From Spirometra erinaceieuropaei (lineage: Eukaryota; Platyhelminthes; Cestoda; Diphyllobothriidea; Diphyllobothriidae), in the NCBI GenBank assembly GCA_902702965.1, contig CACRXP010000163.1, positions 835,695-899,694 on the forward strand: a stretch of DNA of 64,000 nucleotides, given 5' to 3'. The notes beneath the pieces are model-generated. The model was not told the DNA's origin, made no database searches, and saw only the letters and a program-made list of their open reading frames with translations. The position numbers and the translations under genes were made by a program. This document shows positions 53,961 to 64,000 of this stretch, piece after piece (the stretch's first letter is position 1; every line of letters starts with the position of its first letter).

Positions 53961-56900
53961 AACCATATGGTGTCAAACAAGTGGGGCTGCAGACCCGAAC
54001 CTCGTCAAGCGCGGATTGTGAAACAGACGTATTGTTCATCTGTTACCTCACTTTCTTCTGCTGTCACTAATTTAAGTCTGAAACGTAAAGGCCACAAAGT
54101 TTAAAAAACAATCCTAAAAGCCGTCTACTGCCTAACCTTGAACTTGATAGAAAATGGAGGTGAAGAATATGAATGAACTCCTAGCTAAACTCGACAATGG
54201 TCGTGAGAGCCACTGCAAGCTTAGGAGTGATGCCTTATGATTCGCATTCAGTTTGCTGAAACAACGTGCAAACAGATTTACAGCGGGCCTTTTGGGGTAC
54301 CCAGTCGCCGGTTTGTTGACAGATGCTGCTTATCCGGAAACAAAAATTTAATAGTTCGCAAGTTTCCGCCCAAGTTCTACCCTCGGCACGTCCAGGACAC
54401 CTCTGAAATTGTCAAACCGGACATTTTTTATCGTGTCACGCAGCGTCCGAGCTCTATTGGCCAAAGTAACTAACGCATGAACGGTGCGGAAACGAAAAAC
54501 AACGAAGCAACAACTCCGAATTATCAACAGCCAATAATATTTATGCCCTTGTGCCCTCGCTCTTTGCACCCCTTCCCCCCTCCCTCCTCCCCCTCCCCCC
54601 AACGTGAGTCAGACCACATAATCCGCCTCAGCTTAAGCCGGGCTCAACTGTCGGCCTGTCCTGCGAGGTTTCGCCCAACTACCATTATCCTCATCGTACT
54701 GACGTATTCATTTGAGTCCTATAGTTACTAAGCCAGAATCATTTGCCTGAACTTCCGAACAGCAGACCGTCTTCTTGACTGCCCGAAACGCAGGCTGTCA
54801 CAACCTTCTTGCCCTGGATTCGAAGCTGAGGCAGTCACTGAAACGCTTAAATGGGGTGTTGGCCCTAATAGGCGTAGCTATTAATTTGCCACTTCCTTCA
54901 AAAAAATGTAAGAATGTAGAGCGTCAAATGTGACACTCCCATCACTCGCTTAACCCCCAGATGTCATGTGGTCGGTGTCGACATGTTGCCATTTTCTGGC
55001 GTGAATATCGATTTGCGGCCTTCTGCCTACATCTGCCCTCAAAATGGCCTAGCTCGAGCCGTTTGAGGTCAAGTGATGTTTTGCTATGGGTTGACGAGGT
55101 AATCAATCACGTGATTGTCTAATGGACGAAAAATAATGTTAGTCTTCCCCTCTGAATGCGCCTGCACTGGCCATTTTTCTGACCCCTTAACCACCGAATA
55201 GCATTTTACGTGGGATGTTACACGAAATCTAACTTTGATTGTGGAAAAGCATCAAATCTCACAACTAAGCAGAACATATGTCGTTAGTTTCTCATTTTTG
55301 ATCGGAATAAAAGCGTCCACAGGTGTCCTTCTTTCCGTGGTTGGGAACCGTCAATGATGCATCTTCGGTGGAGGTGCTCCGGTGAGAACCAATCTAGACT
55401 TTGGGACCTCCTACAGCACGGTGTGTACGATTAATTTTTGAAGGACCCCCTCTTGTCCCCGTAAAGCGTTTCGTTTAAATAGCTTAGTTGAGGGCTTGTC
55501 CGATTCAGAACGAGGACAATTTTGACTGGCCGTGAGGACTGCGTCAATGTATTTAACGCAGCTAAGCAAGCACAACCTGAGAGAAAACCATACAAGTACT
55601 TTGCTTCCAGGTGCAACTGGGTCACCAGGATACTCGAAGTAAAACAGACATTATTCACCATCCATCTGACACCTGCAGGGCCTTAAGTTAGCGATCTCCT
55701 TTGGAAGGTTTCAGGCTAGTTTTTGAAAAATTATTCAAGGCTCCTTCGTTGGAAGCCGGTGCAATTTTTACAACTACAACAACTCGTCGTAAAATCTACC
55801 ATTAGTAAGCGCAAATTATCAGGCTGTCAATGTTATACAGACATTTAATGCTTCCAGGATGGGTCTGGCGTTCCGCCTACGCTTCCGCGTAATGTGAACA
55901 CATCCGCCTTCTCAATGCGCTCGAGGAGACAGGCGCTCCTAGCTTCTTCGTCAGACATTCATCAGGACACAAGAGAAGGAGAGGTACCTTTGTCTGCCTA
56001 AACCTACAAGATTCATTGCGCGTATGTGTTTCCTAAAGTACAGCCTGCGGGCGCATTCTGGTATATGCTTTCGTGTCCGTGAAGAGGAAGTGAGTCCAGT
56101 AGAAACCTGCACGTGAGAAAATGGCTACTACAGTACGGATACACTACGTATGGTTGAACGCAAACATGTGACTCCACTCCCCTCATTTCCACGTACAGAT
56201 GACGACCGTGGAGTAAAATTTCACAGGCAAAACTAAGTTGGCGTACTAAGACACTTACAGTAAGTGACAGAATGTCTGGAGCGGATTGCACGTCGCAATC
56301 CCCACCCACAAGAAACAATGAAGACAGAAGAGAGGGGTTGAGAAATGAATTTCAGGAATTCAGTGGAACAAATGTAATCAAAGTGGACCATAAGAACTCA
56401 CTTTATATATCGATAGAAGATGAAAAATCTGTTTTCATTTGGGCCTAAAATTGTGCATTGCCTATGTCGAGGAAAACATAGAAAGCTACCTAATGCTTTT
56501 GAGTATTTATGTATTTTCGTCTGTTTATCGAAAGGAACATGGCTGGCAAGCACGTTTTAAAGGGCGCAAATGTTTTAGCTGATTTCATGACAGACCCCAT
56601 AAACATGCCCAGTAGGCACAAGCATTTTGGTACGCAAGATCGACTCACACGTTTTTCCATTGATTGCCTTCCTTAAAACAAATAGATGCAGCCTGTCGGC
56701 AAAAAACATGCCAATCATGGCTTGTAAATGATAATCAACTTGATAACGCAATGCGTAGGGCGTCGTACTGATAAAGACAAGGGAGTCTGTCCCGTTTCTG
56801 CCTCTGTTGCCTGTTACTGACAGCTCCCGCGCGTGCAAGGCCTCCAGACAAAAGCATCAAGGTAAAACTGGAATCCGTTTTCAACAACTCAGTTAGCCAC

Positions 56901-57447
56901 TGCATAGCAATTTCATATGACAGCTATACCACCACAAAAGTCGGCAGGAGAATTTAGACCTCATCGGAATTAGAAAAGCAACCAAAATGTAAATGAAGGA
57001 CATTATGGGTTTGTGAAAAAACCGTTAGAATAACTGAGTGCTTTGTAACTGTGGTAGGCAAGAGGAGGCTTAACGTTTGTTCAGAAACGTTGCATACTTG
57101 CCTGTGATTCCCGTCTAAAGTCACAATGTTGCTTTAAAAATATATTATAGCGATGAAGTAATACAGCGTTCTCACACGTTGTGGTGAGCAGCTGTACTGG
57201 TGAGCCGTCAGATAATGCATCTCGTTTGGTGTCCTACTAAAACCGTAGCGTAATCTTTAACTTTCATTAGATATGCGCTCATTCGTATTTATCTTGCAGA
57301 AATAGGAAAACCTACTGCGTACCTTTCAAGTAGTTGAAAGTATCATATTATGCAAATCCCGTTCTTCTATCCATCCAGAGGTCAGGACACAGGAATATGA
57401 GACCTTCACAATACAAACGACCTTGCGCCAAGCTCTGGGAATATTGT
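53961..57447. other. Unassigned stretch
   Basis: A polypyrimidine tract lies at about 54571-54600. Otherwise I find no motif, repeat or RNA in 3.5 kb, the longest quiet stretch near the PLE cluster. Confidence 0.3.
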
Positions 57448-57459
57448 GATTAGAGTTAT
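57448..57459. repeat. Target-site duplication, left copy
   Basis: GATTAGAGTTAT, repeated exactly at 57989-58000 on the other side of the fold-back pair. Confidence 0.8.
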
Positions 57460-57786
57460 TCATTGGTATTTTGGCAGATTTTGACTAATTCATACTGACC
57501 CAACTGTGAAAAACTCGGCGCCTCGGTGGGATTCGAAACCACGCAGTAAGGGGAAGGCTTTAGCGCAGCCAACGCTCTAACCACCTGAGCTACGAGGCCC
57601 CGCCGGACGACGCGAGTTTAATCACATTTGGGTCAAGTTACCCGTCCAACCTACTGCAACGTCTGGAATCCACCAAATCTGATACAGTAAGTTGACTGCC
57701 CAAGCAGGATTTCCTAAGTAATTCACCTAGAATCCACCAGATGACTACCAGGCTCGCGTAATTCATTGATATTTTGGCAGATTTGG
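57460..57786 (-). repeat. tFB fold-back repeat, unit A with tRNA-like sequence
   Basis: Arm 57491-57692 contains, on the minus strand, a tRNA-like sequence (about 57514-57600) with GGCCTCGTAGCTCAGGTGG, GGCTGCGCTAAAGCC, a long variable arm and GGTTTCGAATCCCACC. The body at 57693-57765 (CAAGCAGGATTTCC, AATCCACCAGATGACTACC) matches 34440-34500. At 57765-57785 a second unit starts in the same orientation (TTGATATTTTGGCAGATTT) before flipping. Box B carries an extra T, shared with the other arm. Confidence 0.85.
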
Positions 57787-57988
57787 ACTTACTGTATCAG
57801 ATTTGGTGGATTCCAGAAGTTGTAGTAGGTTGGGCGGGTAACTTGACCCAAATGTGATTAAACTCGCGTCGTCCGGCGGGGCCTCGTAGCTCAGGTGGTT
57901 AGAGCGTTGGCTGCGCTAAAGCCTTCCCCTTACTGCGTGGTTTCGAATCCCACCGAGGCGCCGAGTTTTTCACAGTTGGGTCAGTATG
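57787..57988 (+). repeat. tFB fold-back repeat, inverted arm with second tRNA-like sequence
   Basis: Reverse complement of 57491-57692: both arms are 202 bases long and I count three differences. Box A TAGCTCAGGTGG, anticodon-like loop GCGCTAA, T arm with an extra T and a 6-bp acceptor stem GCCTCG/CGAGGC are the same in both. Because the unusual box B insertion and the shortened variable arm are shared, one arm was copied from the other (or converted) recently. The RNA of the whole unit would form a long hairpin. Confidence 0.88.
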
Positions 57989-58000
57989 GATTAGAGTTAT
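57989..58000. repeat. Target-site duplication, right copy
   Basis: GATTAGAGTTAT, exact partner of 57448-57459. It also starts the TTAGGG-like tract, so insertion occurred in or beside that tract. Confidence 0.75.
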
Positions 58001-58090
58001 GTCTAGGGCTAAGGTTTGGGTTGTGGTAAGCGTTAGGGTTAGGGTTAGGACACGGGACTGGGTACCCTTCCAGGAAATTAGCCCAGGAGG
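58001..58090 (+). repeat. Telomere-like tract with flanking repeat (R5)
   Basis: CGTTAGGGTTAGGGTTAGGA at about 58023-58042 gives three near-perfect TTAGGG units after a degenerate run, followed by CACGGGACTGGGTACCCTTC as in the other R5 copies. Confidence 0.6.
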
Positions 58091-58464
58091 ATGGCTAGAA
58101 TGTCCTCATCGGCGTCAGTAAAAACAAAAGTTGCAAACAATGCACTGTGGGCCATTTCTGGTCTCATTGTATACACAGGAGGCGGACAAGTATACCTGTG
58201 TGTGATAAGTTCCTAAAGTTTCTCTCGTTCGGGCGGTTGGGAGGCTCCAGTCTGCTCGGATGGAAGCAGTTCTTATGGCATACTTAATCCGAAATCTAGT
58301 ATGTGATTGGTGAAAAAAGACAGTTGGAAGACTCATGGTTGCTCTTGTCGAGCACACGAGTTCATGAGTTTTGTTCCGCATGCGGAGAGATTTCCCCGTG
58401 ATGCCGCCCACTGCGGCAACCTAAAGAAGTTTGACTTCTGACAGTGGGCAATCACCGACCAGGT
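58091..58464. other. Unassigned stretch
   Basis: No feature recognised between the R5 tract and the SINE remnant. Confidence 0.25.
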
Positions 58465-58592
58465 TGCGGACCATGATCGTTCGTTGTGCCTTCCAGTATC
58501 AAGTGATCCACACTTGGGATTGGGCATGACTGACTGATGACGACTAATAAGCCAGAAATGGTCATTCCGGTCTCCCTTATCTTTGTCGGTAG
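58465..58592 (+). repeat. tRNA-derived SINE, decayed copy
   Basis: The body (GACTGATGACGACTAATAAG, CCAGAAATGGTCATTCCGGT, CTCCCTTATCTTTGTCGGTA) matches 22780-22855. The tRNA head survives only as traces such as TTGTGCCTTCCA. Confidence 0.6.
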
Positions 58593-59088
58593 TTTCTTAT
58601 TAAGTCTGACTTCTTTCGGAACTAGTCCAGTATATGTGACACTTGCCTTTCCAAATTCCTAACAAAAAACCGTTGACGGCGTGTTTCCCTCAGTTTGGAG
58701 TGTTTTCTTCTCTAAAGAGCAAAGAGATGTTGCGGAACATAGGCATATTTATGAACACTCGGGTGAAAATGCCTGTTGGACAAAGAAATAAGTGTAGGGA
58801 AAGAAGTTGTCTACCCCATCGTCTCGAGCTACCTCCCCTTTAGTATGTTAAAACAGGTATGTAGCATAAACACGATTCTTTTTCTTTTTGCATATTTAAG
58901 AACATCACGTTTCGTCTCCTAAAAAGGCGTCTTTTACTACCATTCTCGTATAACAGGCGGCCTTGCGCCATACCTCAGGGGGAGAAAGTTCACACATTCT
59001 TTTCCGACCGAGACAAAAAGTACACGCTCCTAGTCACTTTATGGCTGACCGGATATTGCTGATCTGTTACTACAGATGAAACATCACT

Positions 59089-59106
59089 CCCCCCCCCCCC
59101 CCCCCC
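59089..59106. repeat. Poly-C tract
   Basis: Eighteen consecutive C residues. Confidence 0.95.
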
Positions 59107-59554
59107 ATAGTGAAAGTGAATCGTGACATGTTTTTTTGTACTTTCTGTCAACACCACAATTTATCTGCCAACGTACGGGCGCTCGTAGGCGATGCCAGAC
59201 ACGCGCAAACTTTCTGCCAAAACGTGCACCCGACTGTGCATGCCGCACTTGCCGTGACCAGATTGGCCTTTTTTGTGAGCGTGTGCCAGTACTAGAGTAC
59301 GCAGAAACTGGTAGGGGGTTACGCGTGGACGAAAGTCTGTGGTTTTGGGGTCGCTGGAAAAAGTGGTCCTTACCACGGTCCTTACCGGCCTCTTCTGTGG
59401 AGGTCACCACAGCCGGTAGCCACAAATGCCCGGCTTCCGGACTTCAAGTAAAGCTTTTTAACTATTTGAGGCATTTGACGCCCAGACTTGAGGTAAAATG
59501 CGAGCTTTTCTTGCAAGCGAGTACATAGGAGTACACTGACCCTACAAGGAGGTT

Positions 59555-59572
59555 AAGAAGAAGAAGAAGAGG
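59555..59572. repeat. (AAG)n microsatellite
   Basis: Five AAG units grading into GGAAGG. Confidence 0.85.
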
Positions 59573-59639
59573 AAGGAGGGATAATGGCAAGGGCCGAAAT
59601 TCTCTGCGCCCGTAGGCATTAACCACTTTAGCGGTTCAG

Positions 59640-60090
59640 TGAAAATAGCCGTCACGATGTCCGTCATTTTTGTGGGCCAATTTGCGGAAATTTACACTTA
59701 ACCTGACAGTTCCACCATCGCAAACAAAGGTGACTACCGCAAGCTGGACGCAGGATGGCGGCACGTGCGTGAATTAATTTATGGTAATAGAAGGCTTGCG
59801 CTGCATCTACCGCACTCTCTCCTCCCTCACCTACCTGGATCCGGTGGCCGGACTAGGTCAGTACGACCGGAAGCGGGATCAGACGCTGTTGCTAACAAGA
59901 CTAGACAGCCCTTCTACGTGTGCCCCACACGCCTGGTCCGTGTACGATGGGCCAGGTTTTTCCGTAAACACGAAACGGTCAGTTTTAATCCCATCTGAAT
60001 GTGCGCCCCATATGGGCAGCATTAGGGGGGGGAGTCATTGCAGCCTGACTCTCCGTCCTGAGAGGTGAGCCGAGTTATCCCGCCAGTTGG
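59640..60090 (+). repeat. R1 dispersed repeat, long copy
   Basis: CAGTTCCACCATCGCAAACA, then (after a deletion of the GTGTGCTCC block) CACGTGCGTGAATTAATTTA, GGCTTGCGCTGCATCTACCG, CACTCTCTCCTCC, ACCTGGATCCGGTG, GTACGACCGGAAGCGGG, ATTGCAGCCTGACTCTCCGT, and CCGAGTTATCCCGCC at the end, which is shared with about 3837-3851. Confidence 0.65.
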
Positions 60091-62099
60091 CTGCCTTCCA
60101 GGCCAGGACTTGAAGCACATCGTGATAGATCGAGAGCGTGCCATATTGTTTACAGTAAGAAAGTGCCATGAGTCGGCCTTCCTCTGTCTCCTCCAACACA
60201 GTTCGTTGTCTGGGAAGATCAGCTGCCTGATGCTGGGATTTGGCACAAGTGGATGTCATATCGCAATAGACCGTTCACGCTACATTTCATGTAATGTTAA
60301 CTGAAATTCTGACATGTCACTCTCCACTTCTTCCCTTTCCCGCTTGGTGGTGAATGCTTGTGTACGTTCCAAAGGTCTCATACCAGGGCGGGCGTTTCGT
60401 TCCTCTGATCAGACCACCCTCTTTTGTTTCCTTCGGATTAACATATTCTTTAGATCCCAGGCGATATCATAAGGTTCAAGACGGTGTAGTTGGGTGAGCT
60501 TCGAACAGCGTACGGAATATGAGTTGTTTTTCGAAAGGTGGGCAGTCACACTTATTTCCTAAGCACATCCACGATGGACTGAGGCCTTTGAGAGGTCACT
60601 CTGCTGCCCTGAGCCATCAGGCTGTCAAAATAACCTGAATGATTGCAGATCGCTCAAACCCTTAACAGTTTGGACCGTGAGACAATGTGGCTTCAGCCTG
60701 CTTTCTGAGCATGAACAGCGTTGAATTCCTGAACGCAGCCACTTCACACATCCAACCAGCGCGCTCGCCTTACTTGCTAGCGAAAATTTCGCCCTAGTTC
60801 GGGTCTCTGTACTTTGAAAGTAACATCTTACGCTAGTGCTGAGAGCAAACTGACTTCTGGAAAGTGCATGCCGTGCTGACGTTTAATGCCATGTGCCATA
60901 TCTTAACATCTGCCGAAGCATCTACCCTCAGCGGAAGTGCGCAGTGCTCGATTTGTTTGGGTGGAAGGCAGACTGCTTTTAGAGTCAGTTTTCATTTACA
61001 ATGCCACTCAAATTGACAAGAGAGATAAGCATACGCTTAAATCACATTTTTTGCGTCTGTCAACTATGTAACCTGTCGTCCGAGTTCTCTAATATCTTAA
61101 AACCAGCATTATGGAACAAATATGAGACCTGGGAGAAAGCGCACGCAAATATTCGAGTTAAAAGGGTTATGTTGAGAAACTTCGCCCTGATGAAGGCACC
61201 TAAAGTTGACGGCAAACCTATACTCCTTCGGGTAATTATTACGCATCAAAATTTTACTCTCATCGGGGACAAAGCAGGTGATTTGAGGCCATCGGTCTCT
61301 TTCTCTCTTCCTCCTTCTCCTGCCTCTAAGCCCAGCTCTGACATAAAAGACCGCATGGTTTTTCGAATTTTTCAACATTACGGGGCAATGGAGATGACTG
61401 AAGGTTAAGAAAGTGCTCGTATATATCTCAGCAAAGTCATTTCAAAGTTGCCATATACCCTGGATTTACTTTCTATCAAACGTCAGCCTCCGTTACCTGC
61501 GGCTATGTCTCTGGACCTCAAGATAACAGACGTCGACTCTAGATTAGTAGGTCATTAAACATCCGCTCTTTTGCGCGCGATGAGCTGTAAATATCTTCGA
61601 AGCAGAGAGTCAATCTATACTCTCGGTGGACCGGGAACGTGCAAATGTGGCACGGGAAGCGGGCAGGCGAGCGAGCGGGATCGAATACGATTTCCAAAGC
61701 AAAGGTGAGCTTACTGGTTCATGCCCTAGTTGAATGTGCCTTACTGTGAGCGGTCCAAATCGACCCCCGAAATTGTGAGTGACCTTGAGGAGCTGACCGT
61801 TGATTGTAGAATTGTGAGACTGAATTAGGTGGTTTGAGCCACTGTCGCAGAAAATGCTTAGAAATTACTACTGTTACCTGAAGGGATCTTCTACCGGGGG
61901 ACGGTTTGAACAAGGCCATGATTGCGAAAGTATGGGAATTTAATCACGTCATAAACAGTGGTGATCTCACATGGCCGCCCTTAGAAGGGACCGCGCGGTA
62001 AACACGTTGAACCAAAACGGGACTACACTGGAGTTCAGCAAACGTCATTGAGAATGAGCAGTTATTTCATTGAGGGTGTGGTGACACGCCCATGTGTAG
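60091..62099. other. Unassigned stretch
   Basis: The plus-strand frame 61001-61408 (135 codons, ATG start, with KYETWEKAHANIRVKR and KAPKVDGKPILLRV) is the longest unexplained frame, but carries no motif I know and its length is within chance. GAAATTCTGACATG near 60302 faintly recalls R2. Confidence 0.3.
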
Positions 62100-62306
62100 G
62101 CTCACTCCACGTCCATTGGGATCTGCACTGCCCTCTTTTTAATGGCTATATCTTGACACCGGATCCAGGAAGAGAAAGGGAGAGTGCGTTAGATGCATCG
62201 CAAGTCTGCCGTCGATATAAACAAATTCGCGTTCAGGTCAGTGTCCCTGATCTCACCCTGCTGTGGAGCACACGGGGGACATCATCGGCCACGACGGTCG
62301 AATTGT
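62100..62306 (-). repeat. R1 dispersed repeat, reversed copy
   Basis: On the minus strand: GACAATTCGACCGTCGTGGC, GATGATGTCCCCCGTGTGCT, CCACAGCAGGGTGAGATCAG, GGCAGACTTGCGATGCATCT, CGCACTCTCCC, TGGATCCGGTGTCAAGATA. The order is identical to 35322-35490. Confidence 0.7.
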
Positions 62307-63004
62307 CAAGTGAAACGTCGGAAAAAGGGTGAAATAGTCTTTCAAAAATGTGATAACAACATAAGTTACGGGTCAGATAACTTCGTCATGGAGGTGAGCC
62401 TGACAGAGTGAGGAGCGGACGGAAATTATCACCTGCTCGCTACTCGGGTATTTTAGAGGTCAATCCTGTGATTTATTTGGATAGACAGTCCGACTTCCTT
62501 CGTCGTATTGCCGCGGTCTCTGTGTAACATAGGAGATAAGCCGCTTTTATTCACCTATGTACGTATAAAAAAAGATAGCTTGCAGCTGAAAGAGACGTTA
62601 CATGGATGAAATATGCCATCAGATTGCTGAGAACAGGCATTTGTCGTAAAGTTCGTCTTTCTTTATACAAGTCAGCCCTTTCGACACACGCTACTGACTT
62701 CACACTCCCGGTTCATATTATTTCTCGACAGACTGGTTTAGTCACCTTTCATTTTTGGGGCACATAATTTAGCAAGGAAGCGCCCTGTCAAAAGACGCCT
62801 GTCGATAATTCGGAATCGTTGATTGGCCGGTCTGGGTCCGCCTAGTCACGTAGCTGGCGAGAAGCTGGCTTCACGGACCCACGTGAAAAACAACAGCCTC
62901 GCGATAGCCATCGCCCGCCGGTGGCGAAAACAAACGTGGCAAAAAAAAACCGCGAGGGAAATTAGCATTGCTAGTGAAAAGGAGAGAAGCGAATTCCATG
63001 GAGC
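62307..63004. other. Unassigned stretch
   Basis: No feature recognised. Confidence 0.25.
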
Positions 63005-63095
63005 AGCTAAAAAGAGGGTCAGTTGATCGTGGGGACAATAGTTTTATTTGCACGACGTTTCGAGTGCACTTTCGAAGCTATTATGTGATAGAGGA
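63005..63095 (-). mobile_element. PLE-like end with hammerhead remnant
   Basis: On the minus strand GTGCACTCGAAACGTCGTGC is followed by AAATAAAACTATTGTCCCC and ACGATC. This parallels the PLE-A order GAAACGTCAGGC, AATAAAGCTCTTGTCCC, GCGATC. The CUGAUGA half is decayed (CTTCGAA). It probably belongs to a fourth PLE type, shared with minus 7520-7545. Confidence 0.45.
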
Positions 63096-63524
63096 GAGGG
63101 CACACAGGTAGCCAAGTCAGTCCAAGATTCCGCCGCCACGCCGGCTCACATCTACGTAGATTATCGGCTATCACATTCAAGGCGAATGTTCACACCTGTC
63201 CTGGTCGCCCGCAGCCGCGTCAGCAATGCCCGGCGTCGGTGATTGGGGTGATAATGATTCCAAAGTCCGGCCCACCTGGAAGCTGTCAGCCGGCGCGCTA
63301 CCTGTGCGACAATTCACTCCACCCAAGCAAATCCTTAGCAGTAAGGGGAGAAATCATGGCACTTTTTGGTGAGACGAATACTAGAAAACCGTGACTCAAG
63401 TAGCCCACGCCTCACATGAATACCACCGTCCGGGATGATTTCCACCTTCTCGTACTGCAGAGGGTGGCTGGGCGCGCTGAATGAGCCCGACGTGGGATTC
63501 GGAATCATTCCTCCTCACTGTTGC
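63096..63524. other. Unassigned stretch
   Basis: No feature recognised. Confidence 0.2.
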
Positions 63525-63720
63525 TGAGGCGACCTCGGATATCCGGTATAGTTATTTTGCCTACAACTGTACCAGATCTAGTAACCGACGCCCGACCTTT
63601 TCTATTTTGTCAACGGACGTTTCGGTTTCACTACTTGACGCCTCATGGTTGCCTCTGGTCGATGTGGGGCTCCAAATCCGAGAAGCGTGGAAAGTCAGTC
63701 GGTGGTTTCCGGAGCGTTGT
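63525..63720 (-). mobile_element. PLE-A GIY-YIG region fragment
   Basis: Minus strand AGGCAACCATGAGGCGTCAA, GTAGTGAAACCGAAA and GATCTGGTACAGTTG, GGCAAAATAACTAT align with plus 47985-48095 (GAAGGCAACCATCAGGCGTC, GATCTGGTTCAGTTGCGGAC). This extends PLE-A similarity upstream of the GIY-YIG signature and shows that this leader belongs to the element. It is strongly decayed. Confidence 0.65.
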
Positions 63721-64000
63721 TGACGTAAGGGAGCAGTCTAATCTCCTTTGTGAGTGCACTACTTGAAGCCACTGATTGTAATTACCCGTCAAGGCTAATT
63801 TTATTTTGCTCCGCAGCGCGTCTCAACACGCTGATATAGTACTCTTACTTAGTTGAGTCTGCGACAAAATGTGCTGTTGTTGTTGAAGCTCAATACGTTT
63901 TCCGTACGTGTCATTTTCATGAGCACCTGTTTTCTGGGCATCACAGTTTATGGCGGACGAGGACGTCAAGGAAGACCATCTGACTGTCCTGCTCCTGCTC
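63721..64000. other. Unassigned stretch to window end
   Basis: No feature recognised. Confidence 0.2.

Larger units (their letters stand above)
58593..59639. other. Unassigned stretch with simple repeats
   Basis: Contains the C run and the AAG run listed separately. A plus-strand frame of 130 codons (59136-59528) has no motif. Confidence 0.3.

Noticed and set aside
57514..57970. Two genuine tRNA genes
   Set aside because: They lie inside a dispersed repeat, have an insertion in box B and an unclear anticodon, and recur in decayed form elsewhere in the window.
58001..58050. Chromosome end or fusion point
   Set aside because: Only three near-perfect TTAGGG units within a degenerate run that recurs with a fixed flank.
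61001..61408. 135-codon plus-strand open frame as a host gene
   Set aside because: No family motif; with this many frames in 64 kb several of such length are expected by chance.
62305..62340. GAAACGTCGGAAAA as another hammerhead
   Set aside because: No CUGANGA-like block or stems at the required positions.

Overview
The window looks like gene-poor, repeat-rich nuclear DNA of an animal, most probably a parasitic flatworm. My best guess is a tapeworm with a large genome of the Spirometra/Diphyllobothrium kind. The reason is the mix of elements: RTE-type LINEs with an APE endonuclease and C-terminal zinc fingers, Penelope-like elements (PLEs) with GIY-YIG endonucleases, Jockey/CR1-like LINEs and tRNA-derived repeats, in the styles I associate with flatworms. 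The organism is an inference. I could not identify a single host gene with confidence. The only long intact reading frame (8290-9603) is a LINE reverse transcriptase.

Layout. 0-8 kb: zinc-finger tail of an RTE element (about 0.37-0.77 kb), an RTE reverse-transcriptase scrap on the minus strand (about 4.74-5.03 kb), and otherwise unassigned DNA. 8.3-10.5 kb: a 5'-truncated Jockey/CR1-like LINE. 15.5-18.5 kb: the most complete RTE copy, riddled with frameshifts. 19-34 kb: dispersed repeats (telomere-like tracts, a tRNA-headed SINE, tandem 256-bp units and families here called R1 to R4). 34-37 kb: tRNA-bearing fold-back repeats, an R1 copy and a second RTE copy (minus). 38.2-38.7 kb: second relic of the 8.3-kb LINE family. 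41.6-54 kb: the dense core, with fold-back repeats, three PLE families (A, B, C), a Tc1/mariner relic (44.3-45.2 kb), another LINE 3' end with a CT-repeat tail (45.9-46.7 kb) and an RTE fragment sandwiched between PLE ends (52.2-53.0 kb). 57.4-58.0 kb: a 202-bp inverted repeat carrying two tRNA-like sequences, flanked by a 12-bp direct repeat. 58-64 kb: SINE, R1 and PLE remnants.

The most interesting system is in the PLEs. Each PLE-A end unit has a TATA-like box followed about 30-45 nt later by a fold that matches a hammerhead ribozyme: stem I GUCU/AGGC, core CUGAUGA, a stem II that covaries between copies, GAAA, an ACGU stem III and cleavage triplet GUC. One unit sits alone between 11-bp target duplications inside a PLE-B element, so a roughly 190-bp ribozyme unit has moved by itself. 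PLE-C carries a second, sequence-divergent hammerhead with compensating changes. Three PLE copies share the same architecture: an inverted copy of their own 3' end placed head-to-head with a 5'-truncated GIY-YIG domain. A separate family of tRNA-bearing repeats repeatedly forms fold-back dimers. Everything was read by eye; no alignment, folding or database search was run.
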